NCBI GenBank assembly: GCA_029557915.1
Contig: JAKQHS010000110.1
Coordinates: 1-39,465 of the forward strand
Direction of reading: 5' to 3'
Source: Bacteroidota bacterium
Lineage (GTDB): Bacteria > Bacteroidota > Bacteroidia > Chitinophagales > Saprospiraceae
Length of the DNA: 39,465 nt
Positions 14,907-23,238 of this stretch are shown here, in pieces; position 1 is the stretch's first letter, and every line of letters begins with the position of its first letter. The notes under the pieces are model-generated. The model did no database searches and was not told the DNA's origin. It saw only the letters and a list, made by a program, of their open reading frames with translations. The position numbers and the translations under genes are program-made.

Positions 14907-16877
14907 ATGGAAAAGCCAAAAAACGGGAGTTATCACAAAGTGACCGCGGCCACCCTTTTGGTCGCCCTGGGCATTATCTACGGAGATATCGGGACCAGTC
15001 CACTTTATGTTTTAAAAGCCATTGCCGGTGACCGGCCGGTTTCGGAAACCCTGATTTACGGAGGCATCTCCTGCGTTTTCTGGACCATTAGTTTCCTGAC
15101 GACCTTTAAATACATCTACCTCACTTTAAAAGCCGACAACCATGGCGAAGGGGGGATCTTTTCTCTTTCCGCCCTGGTCCGCAGATATGGCAAATACCTG
15201 GCCATTCCCACCATTCTAGGGGCAACGACCCTTTTGGCCGATGGGATCATCACCCCTCCCATTTCCGTGGCATCCGCGGTCGAAGGCCTGACCGGGCTCA
15301 AAGGGCTTGAAAACCTGCCTACCGTCCCGATCGTGATTGTCATTTTATCGGCCCTGTTTTTCTTCCAAAGGTTTGGCACGCATAAAGTCGGTTCCACCTT
15401 TGGGCCGGCCATGCTGGTATGGTTTACCATGCTTTCTACCCTCGGGATGATCCAGATATTCCGGCATCCCGGCATCCTGAAGTCCCTGAGTCCGGTATAT
15501 GCCTTCCGGTTCCTGACTGAATATCCGCATGGTTTCTGGCTCCTCGGCGCCGTCTTCCTGGCCACGACCGGGGCGGAAGCTTTATATTCGGACCTGGGGC
15601 ATTGCGGGAGGAAAAACATCCGCATCACCTGGGTGTTTGTCAAAACCTGCCTGATGATCAACTATATGGGCCAGGCCGCGTGGATCATGAACTTGGGGGA
15701 AGGACAATTCCTCGACGGCAGGAATCCCTTTTTCGAAATCATGCCCGAGTGGTTTTTGATTCCCGGCATCGTCATCGCCACCCTGGCGGCCATCATTGCT
15801 TCCCAGGCGATGATCAGCGGCAGTTATACCTTGATCAGCGAGGCCATGAACCTGAATTTCTGGCCCAGGATCGCGGTCAGGCAACCGACTGAACTCAAGG
15901 GACAGATTTATATCCCGAGCGTCAATGGCATTCTTTGGATGGGGTGCATCCTGATGATCCTTTATTTCCGCTCCTCTACCCATATGGAGGCTGCATACGG
16001 GTTTTCCATATCCATCACCATGCTCATGACCACCTTCCTGATGATCCACTTTCTGCGGTATAAGCTGAAGTGGAATAAATGGTTTGTCTTCGCGGTCTTC
16101 CTGTTGTTTGCCGCTATCGAATCTTCCTTTTTCATCGCCAATGCGGCCAAAATAAAAGAACGCTGGATGTTTCTCTTCTTCGAACTTTTTATATTCCTGG
16201 TCATGTATATATGGTATTACGCCCGGAAGGTCAACAACCGCTTTACCCGTTTCGTGGAACTAGGCCAGCACGTCCCCGCCATCCGCGAGCTCAGCCGGGA
16301 TGAAGACATCCCACTATTTTCAACCCATCTGGTATACCTGACCAAGGCCAACAACCGGCATGAGATCGAAGAAAAAATCATAAAATCCATCTTTGCACGC
16401 AAACCCAAACGGGCGGACGTCTATTGGTTTGTTCATATTCACCGGACCGAAGAGCCTTATACCCTTACCTACAGCGTAACCGAACTTGTGGATGACCAGG
16501 TGATCAAAATAAATGTAAACGTGGGCTTTCGCATTCAACCCCGTACCGAACTCTATTTTAAAAAAATCATCCAGGACCTGGTGGCCAACCAGGAACTGAA
16601 TCTCCACCAGAGGCCGGACGGATCCAACAAGTACAACCACGAACCCTCCTTTAAATTTGTGGTCATCGAAAAATACCTCTCGGTTGAAAACGAATTTTCG
16701 TTCCGCGAAGGCTTGCTCCTGAAGACCTATTTTCTTTTAAAGCGGGTTAGTTTAAGTGACGAAAAAGCCTTTGGCCTGGATAAAAGCGATGTGCTGGTCG
16801 AACAGGTTCCTTTGATTTATCAGCCGGCCACGAGGTTTGAACTGAAGAGAGAGCCCGCCAAACCGATCCAAGCCTGA
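14907..16877 (+). CDS. kup: Kup/HAK/KT family potassium uptake protein
   Basis: 656 residues, the usual length. The N-terminus carries the family signature LGIIYGDIGTSPLYVLKAI at 21-39, followed by about twelve membrane segments up to about residue 430 (for example ATTLLADGIITPPISVASAV and AVFLATTGAEALYSDLGHCG). The C-terminal 220 residues are a cytosolic domain with no membrane segment (HLVYLTKANNRHEIEEKI ... DVLVEQVPLIY). Kup proteins bring in potassium with protons at low pH or low potassium. The gene follows a KdpDE-like pair rather than kdpFABC. The leader contains TTTGCACC about 20 bases before the ATG, near a possible -7 region, but no exact consensus box. Confidence 0.95.
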   Translation: MEKPKNGSYHKVTAATLLVALGIIYGDIGTSPLYVLKAIAGDRPVSETLIYGGISCVFWTISFLTTFKYIYLTLKADNHGEGGIFSLSALVRRYGKYLAIPTILGATTLLADGIITPPISVASAVEGLTGLKGLENLPTVPIVIVILSALFFFQRFGTHKVGSTFGPAMLVWFTMLSTLGMIQIFRHPGILKSLSPVYAFRFLTEYPHGFWLLGAVFLATTGAEALYSDLGHCGRKNIRITWVFVKTCLMINYMGQAAWIMNLGEGQFLDGRNPFFEIMPEWFLIPGIVIATLAAIIASQAMISGSYTLISEAMNLNFWPRIAVRQPTELKGQIYIPSVNGILWMGCILMILYFRSSTHMEAAYGFSISITMLMTTFLMIHFLRYKLKWNKWFVFAVFLLFAAIESSFFIANAAKIKERWMFLFFELFIFLVMYIWYYARKVNNRFTRFVELGQHVPAIRELSRDEDIPLFSTHLVYLTKANNRHEIEEKIIKSIFARKPKRADVYWFVHIHRTEEPYTLTYSVTELVDDQVIKINVNVGFRIQPRTELYFKKIIQDLVANQELNLHQRPDGSNKYNHEPSFKFVVIEKYLSVENEFSFREGLLLKTYFLLKRVSLSDEKAFGLDKSDVLVEQVPLIYQPATRFELKREPAKPIQA

Positions 16878-17143
16878 TCCCCCGGCGGCCCATAAATTAA
16901 TTAAGCCATTTAAATTTCTTAAACGGTATTCCCTTTACATAATTTTTCACAAGCATATCATTCGGTCCGCTTTAAAACCCTGAATGAACAAGTAATAAAT
17001 GGCCTTTCCGTGAAATTTCCGGGTTTCATTTCGCTTGGATAAAATACAAAGAACGCAAGCCGTCATAAAACCAAGGATTGCCAAGGCACGCGGTTATTCA
17101 ATGGGAGAAATTTCAGTCTCACATAAACCAGGGTCCTAAGCTT

Positions 17144-17836
17144 TCAACACTTCTCCAGGATCTTTTTAGCCAACTTTATCGCCAATTCCTGGTTGTCTTC
17201 CACATTCCCACTGATCTCCACGAATACCTTAAACCGGACCCGGCCGACGAGGATGACCAGGGAATGGTCCATATGGTCCCAGGCTGCCGCATCGCCGAGA
17301 CCCTCTACGTTCGTGAACAAAATCTGCTCAGACAAGGCAGCAGTCAGCGTGGTACCCGCCCCTTTCTGGGAACTGGTCAATCCTTTCTCCTCCATTTTCG
17401 TTTTCATCCTTTGCTGCAATTCTGATTTTTCTTCTGCCGTCGGCGTCCGGTGTGCATTCCGGAAATAGGTCAAGGGATCTTTAACCCGGTCTCCGTAAAC
17501 GGTTAAGTGTCCGACCCCTATTTTATTGGGTCTTGGTGAGCGAACTTCCCGGGAGCCTACGAATGAAATCGAAAACCTGTCGCTTTTCCATTGATAAACG
17601 CTGGATCGATAAGCGATTGGCACGTTCCGCGAATAATTGATTGCCGCTTCGGCCGGCAGGCCGGGAAAGATGGAAACAATATCTTCCCGGGTCAGCCATT
17701 CATCCAGCCGGTCAGCGTATTTTTCAAAACAGGAGGGAGGGGCAGTAGGCTTAAAACAGGAAGAAGCGTCATGGGAACCGGGTATAGCAGGTTTACCCAG
17801 CAGCATGCACCAGCCGATAAAAGAAATCAGAATCAT
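17144..17836 (-). CDS. Hypothetical protein, probably exported
   Basis: 230 residues on the minus strand. The first 17 residues (MILISFIGWCMLLGKPA) are hydrophobic and could act as a signal, though no clean lipobox is present. Residues about 30-60 hold two Cys residues and CFEKYADRLDEWLTREDIVS; the C-terminal third (FVEISGNVEDNQELAIKLAK) looks like a small alpha/beta fold. I recognise no family. It lies 59 bases after a lipoprotein gene on the same strand and may be in one transcript with it. The stretch 16878-17143, between kup and the end of this gene, shows no gene or clear terminator. Confidence 0.6.
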   Translation of the reverse strand: MILISFIGWCMLLGKPAIPGSHDASSCFKPTAPPSCFEKYADRLDEWLTREDIVSIFPGLPAEAAINYSRNVPIAYRSSVYQWKSDRFSISFVGSREVRSPRPNKIGVGHLTVYGDRVKDPLTYFRNAHRTPTAEEKSELQQRMKTKMEEKGLTSSQKGAGTTLTAALSEQILFTNVEGLGDAAAWDHMDHSLVILVGRVRFKVFVEISGNVEDNQELAIKLAKKILEKC

Positions 17837-17895
17837 GATTATCCGTATTCAGTCCGACAGCCGGAAGATGGTCCGGTCCGGGCTGCCTTTTTTAC

Positions 17896-18222
17896 TCAGC
17901 AGGGAATATCCTGTTTTTTCTGTTCGGCCTGGGCATAGACCGGTCTCCATTGCTCTTTGGTGGACTCATCCAGGCAATTGATCCACAATGTAAACTTATC
18001 CAGATATTCTAAATAGGCTTTCTTGTATGCCATGCAATTCTCAGCAGAGTCATCCTGCGCATGGGCAATTTGCGCACTGATAGAAAGGTTCTGGGCATCC
18101 AGCATTGCCTGCTCCTTTTGAGAAAGTTCAGAAGCGCTGCAATTTGAATCGTCTGTACTTTGGCTGCAGGAACTGATTGTAATAAAAAGCAAGCCACTGA
18201 ATATCAGTTGTGGAAATCTCAT
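17896..18222 (-). CDS. Small Cys-rich lipoprotein of unknown function
   Basis: 108 residues from the ATG at 18222-18220. I chose this start over the upstream one at 18315 because it opens with a lipoprotein signal, MRFPQLIFSGLLFITISSCS, with the lipobox Cys at residue 19. The mature part is hydrophilic and helical (SQKEQAMLDAQNLSISAQIA) and contains four more Cys residues (NCSAS, ENCMAY, NCLDE and the final Cys), so disulfides are likely. I know no matching family. Composition is AT-rich compared with neighbouring genes. Confidence 0.65.
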   Translation of the reverse strand: MRFPQLIFSGLLFITISSCSQSTDDSNCSASELSQKEQAMLDAQNLSISAQIAHAQDDSAENCMAYKKAYLEYLDKFTLWINCLDESTKEQWRPVYAQAEQKKQDIPC

Positions 18223-18398
18223 GTTTAAAAAATTTAGGTTTATAAATAAATTAAATAAACTGCATGTTCTTTCGCCGATATCGTATTTCAAACATACCCC
18301 TTTTACCGGTATCATGCCATCAGATCCACTTGTTTAACATATTTCACTAATTTAGTAGAACCATGTTACCCAGAGAAAGAGTTTGGAATACATCCATC

Positions 18399-19358
18399 AT
18401 GAAAACCGTATGCATCATTTTTTTTCATTTGTTTTTGACCTGGTCTGTCCTTGGCCAGATGGTTCTGCCCTTGTACCCCGGAAACATACCCAATAACAAG
18501 GAAGTCTCCGGGATCAGCGATACCGCGAATACCTTTATGGTTGATCATACCGTGAAGCGGTTCATCACCCGGATCACCAAACCGGAGTTGACTCTTTACC
18601 TTCCGGATAAAAAGAAAAACAGCGGTTATGCGGTCCTCATCTGCCCCGGCGGCGGGTATCATGGGCTGGCCATTGACCATGAAGGTCATGACATGGCAAA
18701 AACACTGGTGGAAGCAGGAATCGCAGGGATCGTGCTGAAATACCGATGTCCCAAACCTGAATATGTGGTAAATAAAGAGATCGTTCCGCTCCAGGATGCC
18801 CAGCAGGCGATGCTCTTGCTAAGGACCCGCGCGAAAGAATGGGGCATCCGGGAAAACAGGATCGGCATCCTGGGTTCTTCGGCGGGCGGCCACCTGGCTT
18901 CCACGGCGGGGACCCATTTCCTGGACCAAAAGATTGAAAACCTAAAAGGGTTGAGTCTGAGGCCCGATTTTATGATCCTCAACTATCCCGTGATCAGTTT
19001 TGCCGACAGCGTCACCCACCGCGGATCCCGGAATAATTTGGTGGGCACCCCGCCTTACGATTCCTTTGATCCTGAAAAAATCGCCTACTACTCCAACGAA
19101 CTCCAGGTCAATCCCACTACTCCGAGAACCTTCATCAGTCACGCGGAAGACGACAAAACGGTCCCCATAGCCAATACCCGGCTTTTTATCTCAGCCCTTG
19201 AAAAAAACCACATTCCCGTGACCGCTGTCATTTATGAAAAAGGGGGTCATGGATTTGGAATGATTAATCCGACGAGCGATAGAGACTGGATGAAGGAATG
19301 CATTCAGTGGATTAAAAAGGGCGGTAAAGAGAAAAATAAAAAATATTGCAGTATGTAA
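18399..19358 (+). CDS. Secreted alpha/beta hydrolase (BD-FAE/acetyl-esterase-like)
   Basis: 319 residues from the ATG at 18399, preferred over the ATG at 18363 because it starts directly with the signal peptide MKTVCIIFFHLFLTWSVLGQ. The catalytic elements are CPGGGYHGL at 82-90 (oxyanion region), GSSAG at 159-163 (Ser161), HAEDDKTVP (Asp) and GGHGFG (His). It is a paralogue of domain 1 of the esterase at 7378-9141, aligning through LPLYPG / IPLYSG and through the Ser, Asp and His blocks, but it lacks the LTPQSS insert. Likely role: periplasmic deacetylation of sugars or polysaccharides. A membrane protein gene follows 20 bases downstream. Confidence 0.88.
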   Translation: MKTVCIIFFHLFLTWSVLGQMVLPLYPGNIPNNKEVSGISDTANTFMVDHTVKRFITRITKPELTLYLPDKKKNSGYAVLICPGGGYHGLAIDHEGHDMAKTLVEAGIAGIVLKYRCPKPEYVVNKEIVPLQDAQQAMLLLRTRAKEWGIRENRIGILGSSAGGHLASTAGTHFLDQKIENLKGLSLRPDFMILNYPVISFADSVTHRGSRNNLVGTPPYDSFDPEKIAYYSNELQVNPTTPRTFISHAEDDKTVPIANTRLFISALEKNHIPVTAVIYEKGGHGFGMINPTSDRDWMKECIQWIKKGGKEKNKKYCSM

Positions 19359-19378
19359 TCCCTGATTTAGCGACCGGA

Positions 19379-20098
19379 ATGAAAAGTATTATAGATTACA
19401 TCCCTATCGTCACCACATTCTTCTCCATTTATTTTACTGTGGTTATTTACAGGCATTACCAACTGCGGAGAACACCTTACCTGCTGTGGTGGACCATTGG
19501 CGTACTCACTTTTGGTCTCGGCACGCTGGCCGAAAGCATCCATGCCCTTGCAGGCTGGAATGAGATAAACTTAAAATATTGGTATATCATTGGGGCTCTG
19601 TTGGGTGGTTTTCCACTTGCGCAAGGCACCGTTTATTTGCTCATGCCCCGCTGGTTTGCCAGGATCAGTTGTTATTTCTTCGTGACGCTTATCCTGGTTG
19701 CTTCGGTCTGCGTCATGCTCAGCCCAATTACTATACCGGAGGATTTTAACGGCAAACTGACCGGGGCGGTTTTTTCCTGGAAATGGGTCAGATCCTTTTC
19801 TCCCTTCATCAATATGTATGCCTTTTTCTTCCTCGTAGGCGGAGCCTTATACTCTGCTTTTAAATATTTCACTTCCGGCGAACGCAAAGCTCTTTTCAAA
19901 GGCAATATCCTCATCGCCCTTGGAGGGCTTCTTCCGGGAATAGGCGGCACCTTCACCCGGATGGGTTACGTGGAAGTCTTGTTCGTCACTGAGCTGATCG
20001 GCTTGTATTTAATTTACCTGGGCTACCGAACGATAAAAAAAGAAAAACAACTCCTGCAAAACAGCGCCACGGACAAGGGATTGTTTCTTGGGTCCTAG
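19379..20098 (+). CDS. Multi-pass membrane protein of unknown function
   Basis: 239 residues from the ATG at 19379; the upstream start at 19346 would overlap the esterase gene. About seven hydrophobic segments are visible (about 5-22, 34-50, 65-82, 90-112, 135-155, 170-190, 198-218), separated by short charged loops such as YRHYQLRRTPY and SGERKALFKGN, and the C-terminus is basic (GYRTIKKEKQ). The layout resembles 7TM histidine-kinase sensor blocks without any kinase domain, but no family motif is recognisable. It probably shares a transcript with the esterase. Confidence 0.7.
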   Translation: MKSIIDYIPIVTTFFSIYFTVVIYRHYQLRRTPYLLWWTIGVLTFGLGTLAESIHALAGWNEINLKYWYIIGALLGGFPLAQGTVYLLMPRWFARISCYFFVTLILVASVCVMLSPITIPEDFNGKLTGAVFSWKWVRSFSPFINMYAFFFLVGGALYSAFKYFTSGERKALFKGNILIALGGLLPGIGGTFTRMGYVEVLFVTELIGLYLIYLGYRTIKKEKQLLQNSATDKGLFLGS

Positions 20099-20213
20099 CC
20101 TTGAAGCGGTCAGGACTCAAAAAAATCAATAAAGATTTGTATCCATTTTAGGTGAACCGATTGCGAACCTCCGAAATGCATACCCCTAAAGCATCCTTTT
20201 CAATGATTGACTT

Positions 20214-20558
20214 ATGGCATACGATCAAAAACTTGCTCACCGGATCCGCCACCGGCTGTCCGGCCTTCCCAATGTCGAAGAGAAAGAAATGATGGGCGGT
20301 CTTACTTTTATGGTTAACGGCAAGATGTGTGCAGGAATCATCAAGGATGCACTGATGTGCCGGATCGACCCGGAATTCCATGACCTGGCCCTTGAAAAAC
20401 AGGGTTGCCGGACCATGGATTTTACCCATCGTCCCATGCGCGGTTATGTCCTGGTGGATGAATCCGGCATGCACTCCGATAAGGACTTTGATTACTGGAT
20501 AAACCTTGCGCTTGAATTCAATAAAAAAGCAAAAGCCTCCCGTAAAAAGAAAAAATAG
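20214..20558 (+). CDS. TfoX/Sxy N-terminal domain protein
   Basis: 114 residues. The sequence follows the TfoX N-terminal domain: RIRHRLSGLPNVEEKEMMGG, LTFMVNGKMCAGI, LMCRIDPEFHDLALEKQGCR, then MDFTHRPMRGYVLVDESG, ending with a lysine-rich tail. In gamma-proteobacteria a longer TfoX/Sxy protein activates competence genes; stand-alone N-terminal versions like this one are common in Bacteroidota and have no established role. It is cytosolic and apparently single-gene. The gap upstream (20099-20213) holds no recognised element. Confidence 0.85.
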   Translation: MAYDQKLAHRIRHRLSGLPNVEEKEMMGGLTFMVNGKMCAGIIKDALMCRIDPEFHDLALEKQGCRTMDFTHRPMRGYVLVDESGMHSDKDFDYWINLALEFNKKAKASRKKKK

Positions 20559-20636
20559 AGAAAAACCAGCCATTCGGGAGCGGGAGGGAGTAAATAGAAA
20601 GGAGAATTCCGATCTTTGGAAGAAACCGGATTAATT

Positions 20637-20930
20637 ATGAATAATGAGCGGACCCCGCATATCCTCAATACTTCAGCTACCTTGTTGGGGCTTTGTTTTA
20701 TTGTGCTCACCTCCCGGAATGTATTGCCTGAGGCGGAAATTACGGTAATCGATTATCTTACTGGCCTGGCGATCCTGGGTTTTATGGCCGCCTGTTTGCT
20801 TTCCTATATGTCCATGCGCAAGGGGGAAAAATCAAAATGGCCACTGGAAACCGCAGCGGATTCTGTCTTTATTGCAGGTTTGTTTTTTCTGTTTGCCGCC
20901 ACTTTATTGATCGTTTTGAATATTATTTGA
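20637..20930 (+). CDS. Small membrane protein, three transmembrane segments
   Basis: 97 residues from the ATG at 20637. A TTG at 20616, preceded by AAAGGAG, is an alternative start that would add seven residues. Three hydrophobic segments are visible (about 14-32, 42-62 and 76-97), the last ending the protein (FFLFAATLLIVLNII), with a basic loop MSMRKGEKSKW between the second and third. I recognise no family; it could be a DUF-type inner-membrane protein. Confidence 0.6.
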   Translation: MNNERTPHILNTSATLLGLCFIVLTSRNVLPEAEITVIDYLTGLAILGFMAACLLSYMSMRKGEKSKWPLETAADSVFIAGLFFLFAATLLIVLNII

Positions 20931-20963
20931 AAAGGAGTCCGCACTCCGTATTTACCTTTTTGC

Positions 20964-20992
20964 CTGATTAACTGATACCTGATTACTGATTA
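20964..20992 (+). repeat. Heptamer repeat CTGATTA-type
   Basis: CTGATTA, one extra A, then CTGATAC CTGATTA CTGATTA. This is the same heptamer family as at 9246-9273. It lies between two convergent genes and is followed by a pyrimidine-rich stretch of CCCTTT/TCTCC blocks (21008-21052). Confidence 0.8.
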
Positions 20993-21051
20993 CAGAGTCT
21001 CTGGAATATCCCTTCCTCCCTTTGTTCCCTTTCTCCCTTTCTCCTTTGTTC

Positions 21052-21927
21052 CTACTCCAAATACCCAAACTTCCCCTTTCTGAAATCATCAAAAGCCTGA
21101 GCGATCTCCTCCCTCGTATTCATCACAAAAGGGCCGTGGGCCGCAATGGGTTCTTCAAGAGGTTGGCCGCTCAGGACCAGGACCACAGATGGTTCCAATG
21201 CCTGGATGCTGAAGGAATCCCCATCCGTCCCAAAAAGCACAAAATGATTGGCGGGCACTTCTTCTTTTTCATTGACTTGCACCTTTCCCTCAATCACCAG
21301 TAGGGCCGTGGCAAACCAGGCGGGAAAACTGAAATCGGCTTCGGCGCCCTGATTCAGACGGGCATTCATCAGGTGCACGGGTGAGAAGGTGGTTGCCGGG
21401 CCCTGGGTTTCCTCATATTTTCCGGCAATCACCTCGACCATGCCCTGCCCTTCGGACAGGATGTGTTTGCCCAATTGATGGTGGCTCAATGCCTGGTACT
21501 TCGGAGGCGACATTTTAAATTCAGCCGGGAGGTTGACCCAGAGCTGCACCATCTGGAAGTCTCCCCCGGACCTGCTGAATTCCTCTTCATGATATTCCTT
21601 ATGAAGGATCCCGGAAGCGGCGGTCATCCATTGCACATCGCCTTCCCGGATCACCCCGCTGTTGCCGGCACTGTCATGATGGGCCACCCTTCCTTTGTAA
21701 GCGATGGTCACCGTTTCAAAGCCCCGGTGCGGATGGACGCTGACCCCCCTCGGTTTATCTGAAGGGGGGAAATAATGCGGCGATCCATAGTCCAGCATAA
21801 TGAAGGGATCCATGCGTTCCATATCCAGCCGGTAACCGCTGGGTATAAAATTATGTACGCGGAAACCATCGCCTACATAATGGGGTTCCCGCGGAGGGAC
21901 CACGATTTCGATTGATCTTTCAGCCAT
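21052..21927 (-). CDS. Pirin family protein
   Basis: 291 residues with two cupin domains. The metal-site residues of pirins are present: His65 and His67 in VHPHRGFETVTI, His109 and Glu111 in GILHKEYH. The C-terminal cupin carries HGPFVMNTREEI near residues 264-275, as in YhhW-type pirins. Bacterial pirins act as quercetin dioxygenases or bind partners such as dehydrogenases; which applies here is not visible. The gene is divergent from pobA, 136 bases away, so the two could share control by the hairpin region between them. Confidence 0.93.
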   Translation of the reverse strand: MAERSIEIVVPPREPHYVGDGFRVHNFIPSGYRLDMERMDPFIMLDYGSPHYFPPSDKPRGVSVHPHRGFETVTIAYKGRVAHHDSAGNSGVIREGDVQWMTAASGILHKEYHEEEFSRSGGDFQMVQLWVNLPAEFKMSPPKYQALSHHQLGKHILSEGQGMVEVIAGKYEETQGPATTFSPVHLMNARLNQGAEADFSFPAWFATALLVIEGKVQVNEKEEVPANHFVLFGTDGDSFSIQALEPSVVLVLSGQPLEEPIAAHGPFVMNTREEIAQAFDDFRKGKFGYLE

Positions 21928-21952
21928 ATCTGAGGGATTGAATTATTCAAAA

Positions 21953-21960
21953 CAAAGGTA
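21953..21960 (-). promoter_or_regulatory. Candidate -7 box for the pirin gene
   Basis: The minus strand reads TACCTTTG, an exact TAnnTTTG match 25 bases before the pirin ATG. A TTTG lies 16 bases further upstream (minus strand, 21980-21977), somewhat closer than the usual 19-21. Confidence 0.5.
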
Positions 21961-21991
21961 GACAGGAAATGTTCAGCAAAAAGTGAGCTAA

Positions 21992-22041
21992 AGTGAAGGG
22001 TTGACTTTAGTGAAGGGTTGACTGTTAGTCAAACCTTCACT
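21992..22041. promoter_or_regulatory. Two direct repeats and one inverted repeat between pirin and pobA (candidate operator or RNA switch)
   Basis: AGTGAAGGGTTGACT occurs at 21992-22006 and again at 22009-22023. Its near reverse complement AGTCAAACCTTCACT (one mismatch) lies at 22027-22041. The third copy can pair with either of the first two; pairing with the second gives a 15-bp stem with a 3-base loop. The element is 22 bases before the pobA start, in a divergent promoter region, so a terminator role is unlikely. A dimeric regulator site or a leader hairpin is the more natural reading. Confidence 0.7.
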
Positions 22042-22063
22042 ATTTCACTATATTACCATCGTT

Positions 22064-23236
22064 TTGAAAACTTCCGTCGCCATTATCGGGGCAGGTCCCG
22101 CCGGCCTTAGCCTCGCCTTACTGCTTCATCAGGCCGGTATCCCTTGCCTCATTCTGGAAAGACATTCCCGGGCCTATGTGGAGTCCCGCGTAAGGGCGGG
22201 ATTGCTGGAGCAGAATACGGTGGACCTTTTCACGGAACTGGGCGTCGCCGGCCGGCTTCGCCGGGAAGGCCTCGAACACTTTGGCGTAATCCTCAGTTTT
22301 GAAGGGGAGAGGCTGCGCATCCCTTTCGATGAATTGACGGGAGGGCGCCACATCACTATTTATGGTCAGCAGGAGGTGGTCAAAGACCTGGTCGCTGCCT
22401 GCCTGGAAAGACAGATTGAAATCCGCTTTGAAGCCAAAGCCTGGGAACTCCACCGGATAGAAACCGAGGCTCCCTATATCCAGTATATTCAAGACGGGAC
22501 CCGGAAATCGCTGGCCTGTGATTTTATAGCCGCATGCGACGGATTCCACGGCATCGGAAGAAAGTTTTTACCGCCCGGCTCTTATATTGACTATCAGACG
22601 TCCTATCCTTTCAGCTGGCTCGGCATCCTGGCGGAAACCGCACCATCCAGCGAGGAATTGATCTATACCTTTCATGAAGAAGGCTTTGCCTTGCACAGCC
22701 TGCGCAGCGATGCCATCAGCCGTTTTTACCTCCAGGTGGACAATACGGAAAAACTGGAGGACTGGGACGACTCCCGGATCTGGGAATCTCTCGAAAAAAG
22801 GTTGTTCACCCCGGGCTTCAAGCTCCAGACCGGCCGGATCCTTGAAAAATCCATCACCCCCGTGCGCAGTTATATGACCGGGACCATGCAATCCGGAAGG
22901 CTGTTCCTGGCGGGAGATGCCGCTCATATTGTACCTCCCACAGGCGGAAAGGGGCTCAACCTTGCCGTGGCCGATATCCGCTGGCTTGCGAAAGCTATGA
23001 TCGCTTTCTATAAATCGGGAGATGAACAAAAGCTCCGCTCCTACAGCCAGGACTGCCTTCGCCGGATCTGGAGGGTCCAGGATTTCAGTCATTTTATGAC
23101 CCAATTGTTCCACCGGATTGGAGAACGTGAAAGCCTCGAATACCGGCTGCAGCGGTCCAAATTTGATTATCTTAAGATTTCCAGGGCCTATCAGACTTCC
23201 CTGGCGGAAAACTACGTTGGTTTAAAAGAAATCTGA
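22064..23236 (+). CDS. pobA: 4-hydroxybenzoate 3-monooxygenase
   Basis: 390 residues, the normal length. It hydroxylates 4-hydroxybenzoate to protocatechuate with FAD, NAD(P)H and oxygen in the cytosol. The FAD motif GAGPAG is at 9-14, the PobA-specific SRVRAGLLEQ at 41-50 (Arg42 and Arg44 equivalents), GRHITIYGQQEVVKDL follows, then DFIAACDGFHG and the second FAD motif GDAAHIVPPTGGKGLN. The frame starts with TTG at 22064; no ATG lies in frame upstream and the N-terminus aligns exactly with the family. The stop is 2 bases before pcaD, so it heads the pob-pca operon. Confidence 0.95.
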   Translation: MKTSVAIIGAGPAGLSLALLLHQAGIPCLILERHSRAYVESRVRAGLLEQNTVDLFTELGVAGRLRREGLEHFGVILSFEGERLRIPFDELTGGRHITIYGQQEVVKDLVAACLERQIEIRFEAKAWELHRIETEAPYIQYIQDGTRKSLACDFIAACDGFHGIGRKFLPPGSYIDYQTSYPFSWLGILAETAPSSEELIYTFHEEGFALHSLRSDAISRFYLQVDNTEKLEDWDDSRIWESLEKRLFTPGFKLQTGRILEKSITPVRSYMTGTMQSGRLFLAGDAAHIVPPTGGKGLNLAVADIRWLAKAMIAFYKSGDEQKLRSYSQDCLRRIWRVQDFSHFMTQLFHRIGERESLEYRLQRSKFDYLKISRAYQTSLAENYVGLKEI

Positions 23237-23238
23237 CC

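Noticed and set aside
13017-16877. Complete Kdp ATPase system
   Set aside because: Only KdpD/KdpE-like genes are present; no kdpF, kdpA, kdpB or kdpC lies in the window.
21992-22041. Rho-independent terminator
   Set aside because: The flanking genes are divergent and no T-run follows the stem on either strand.
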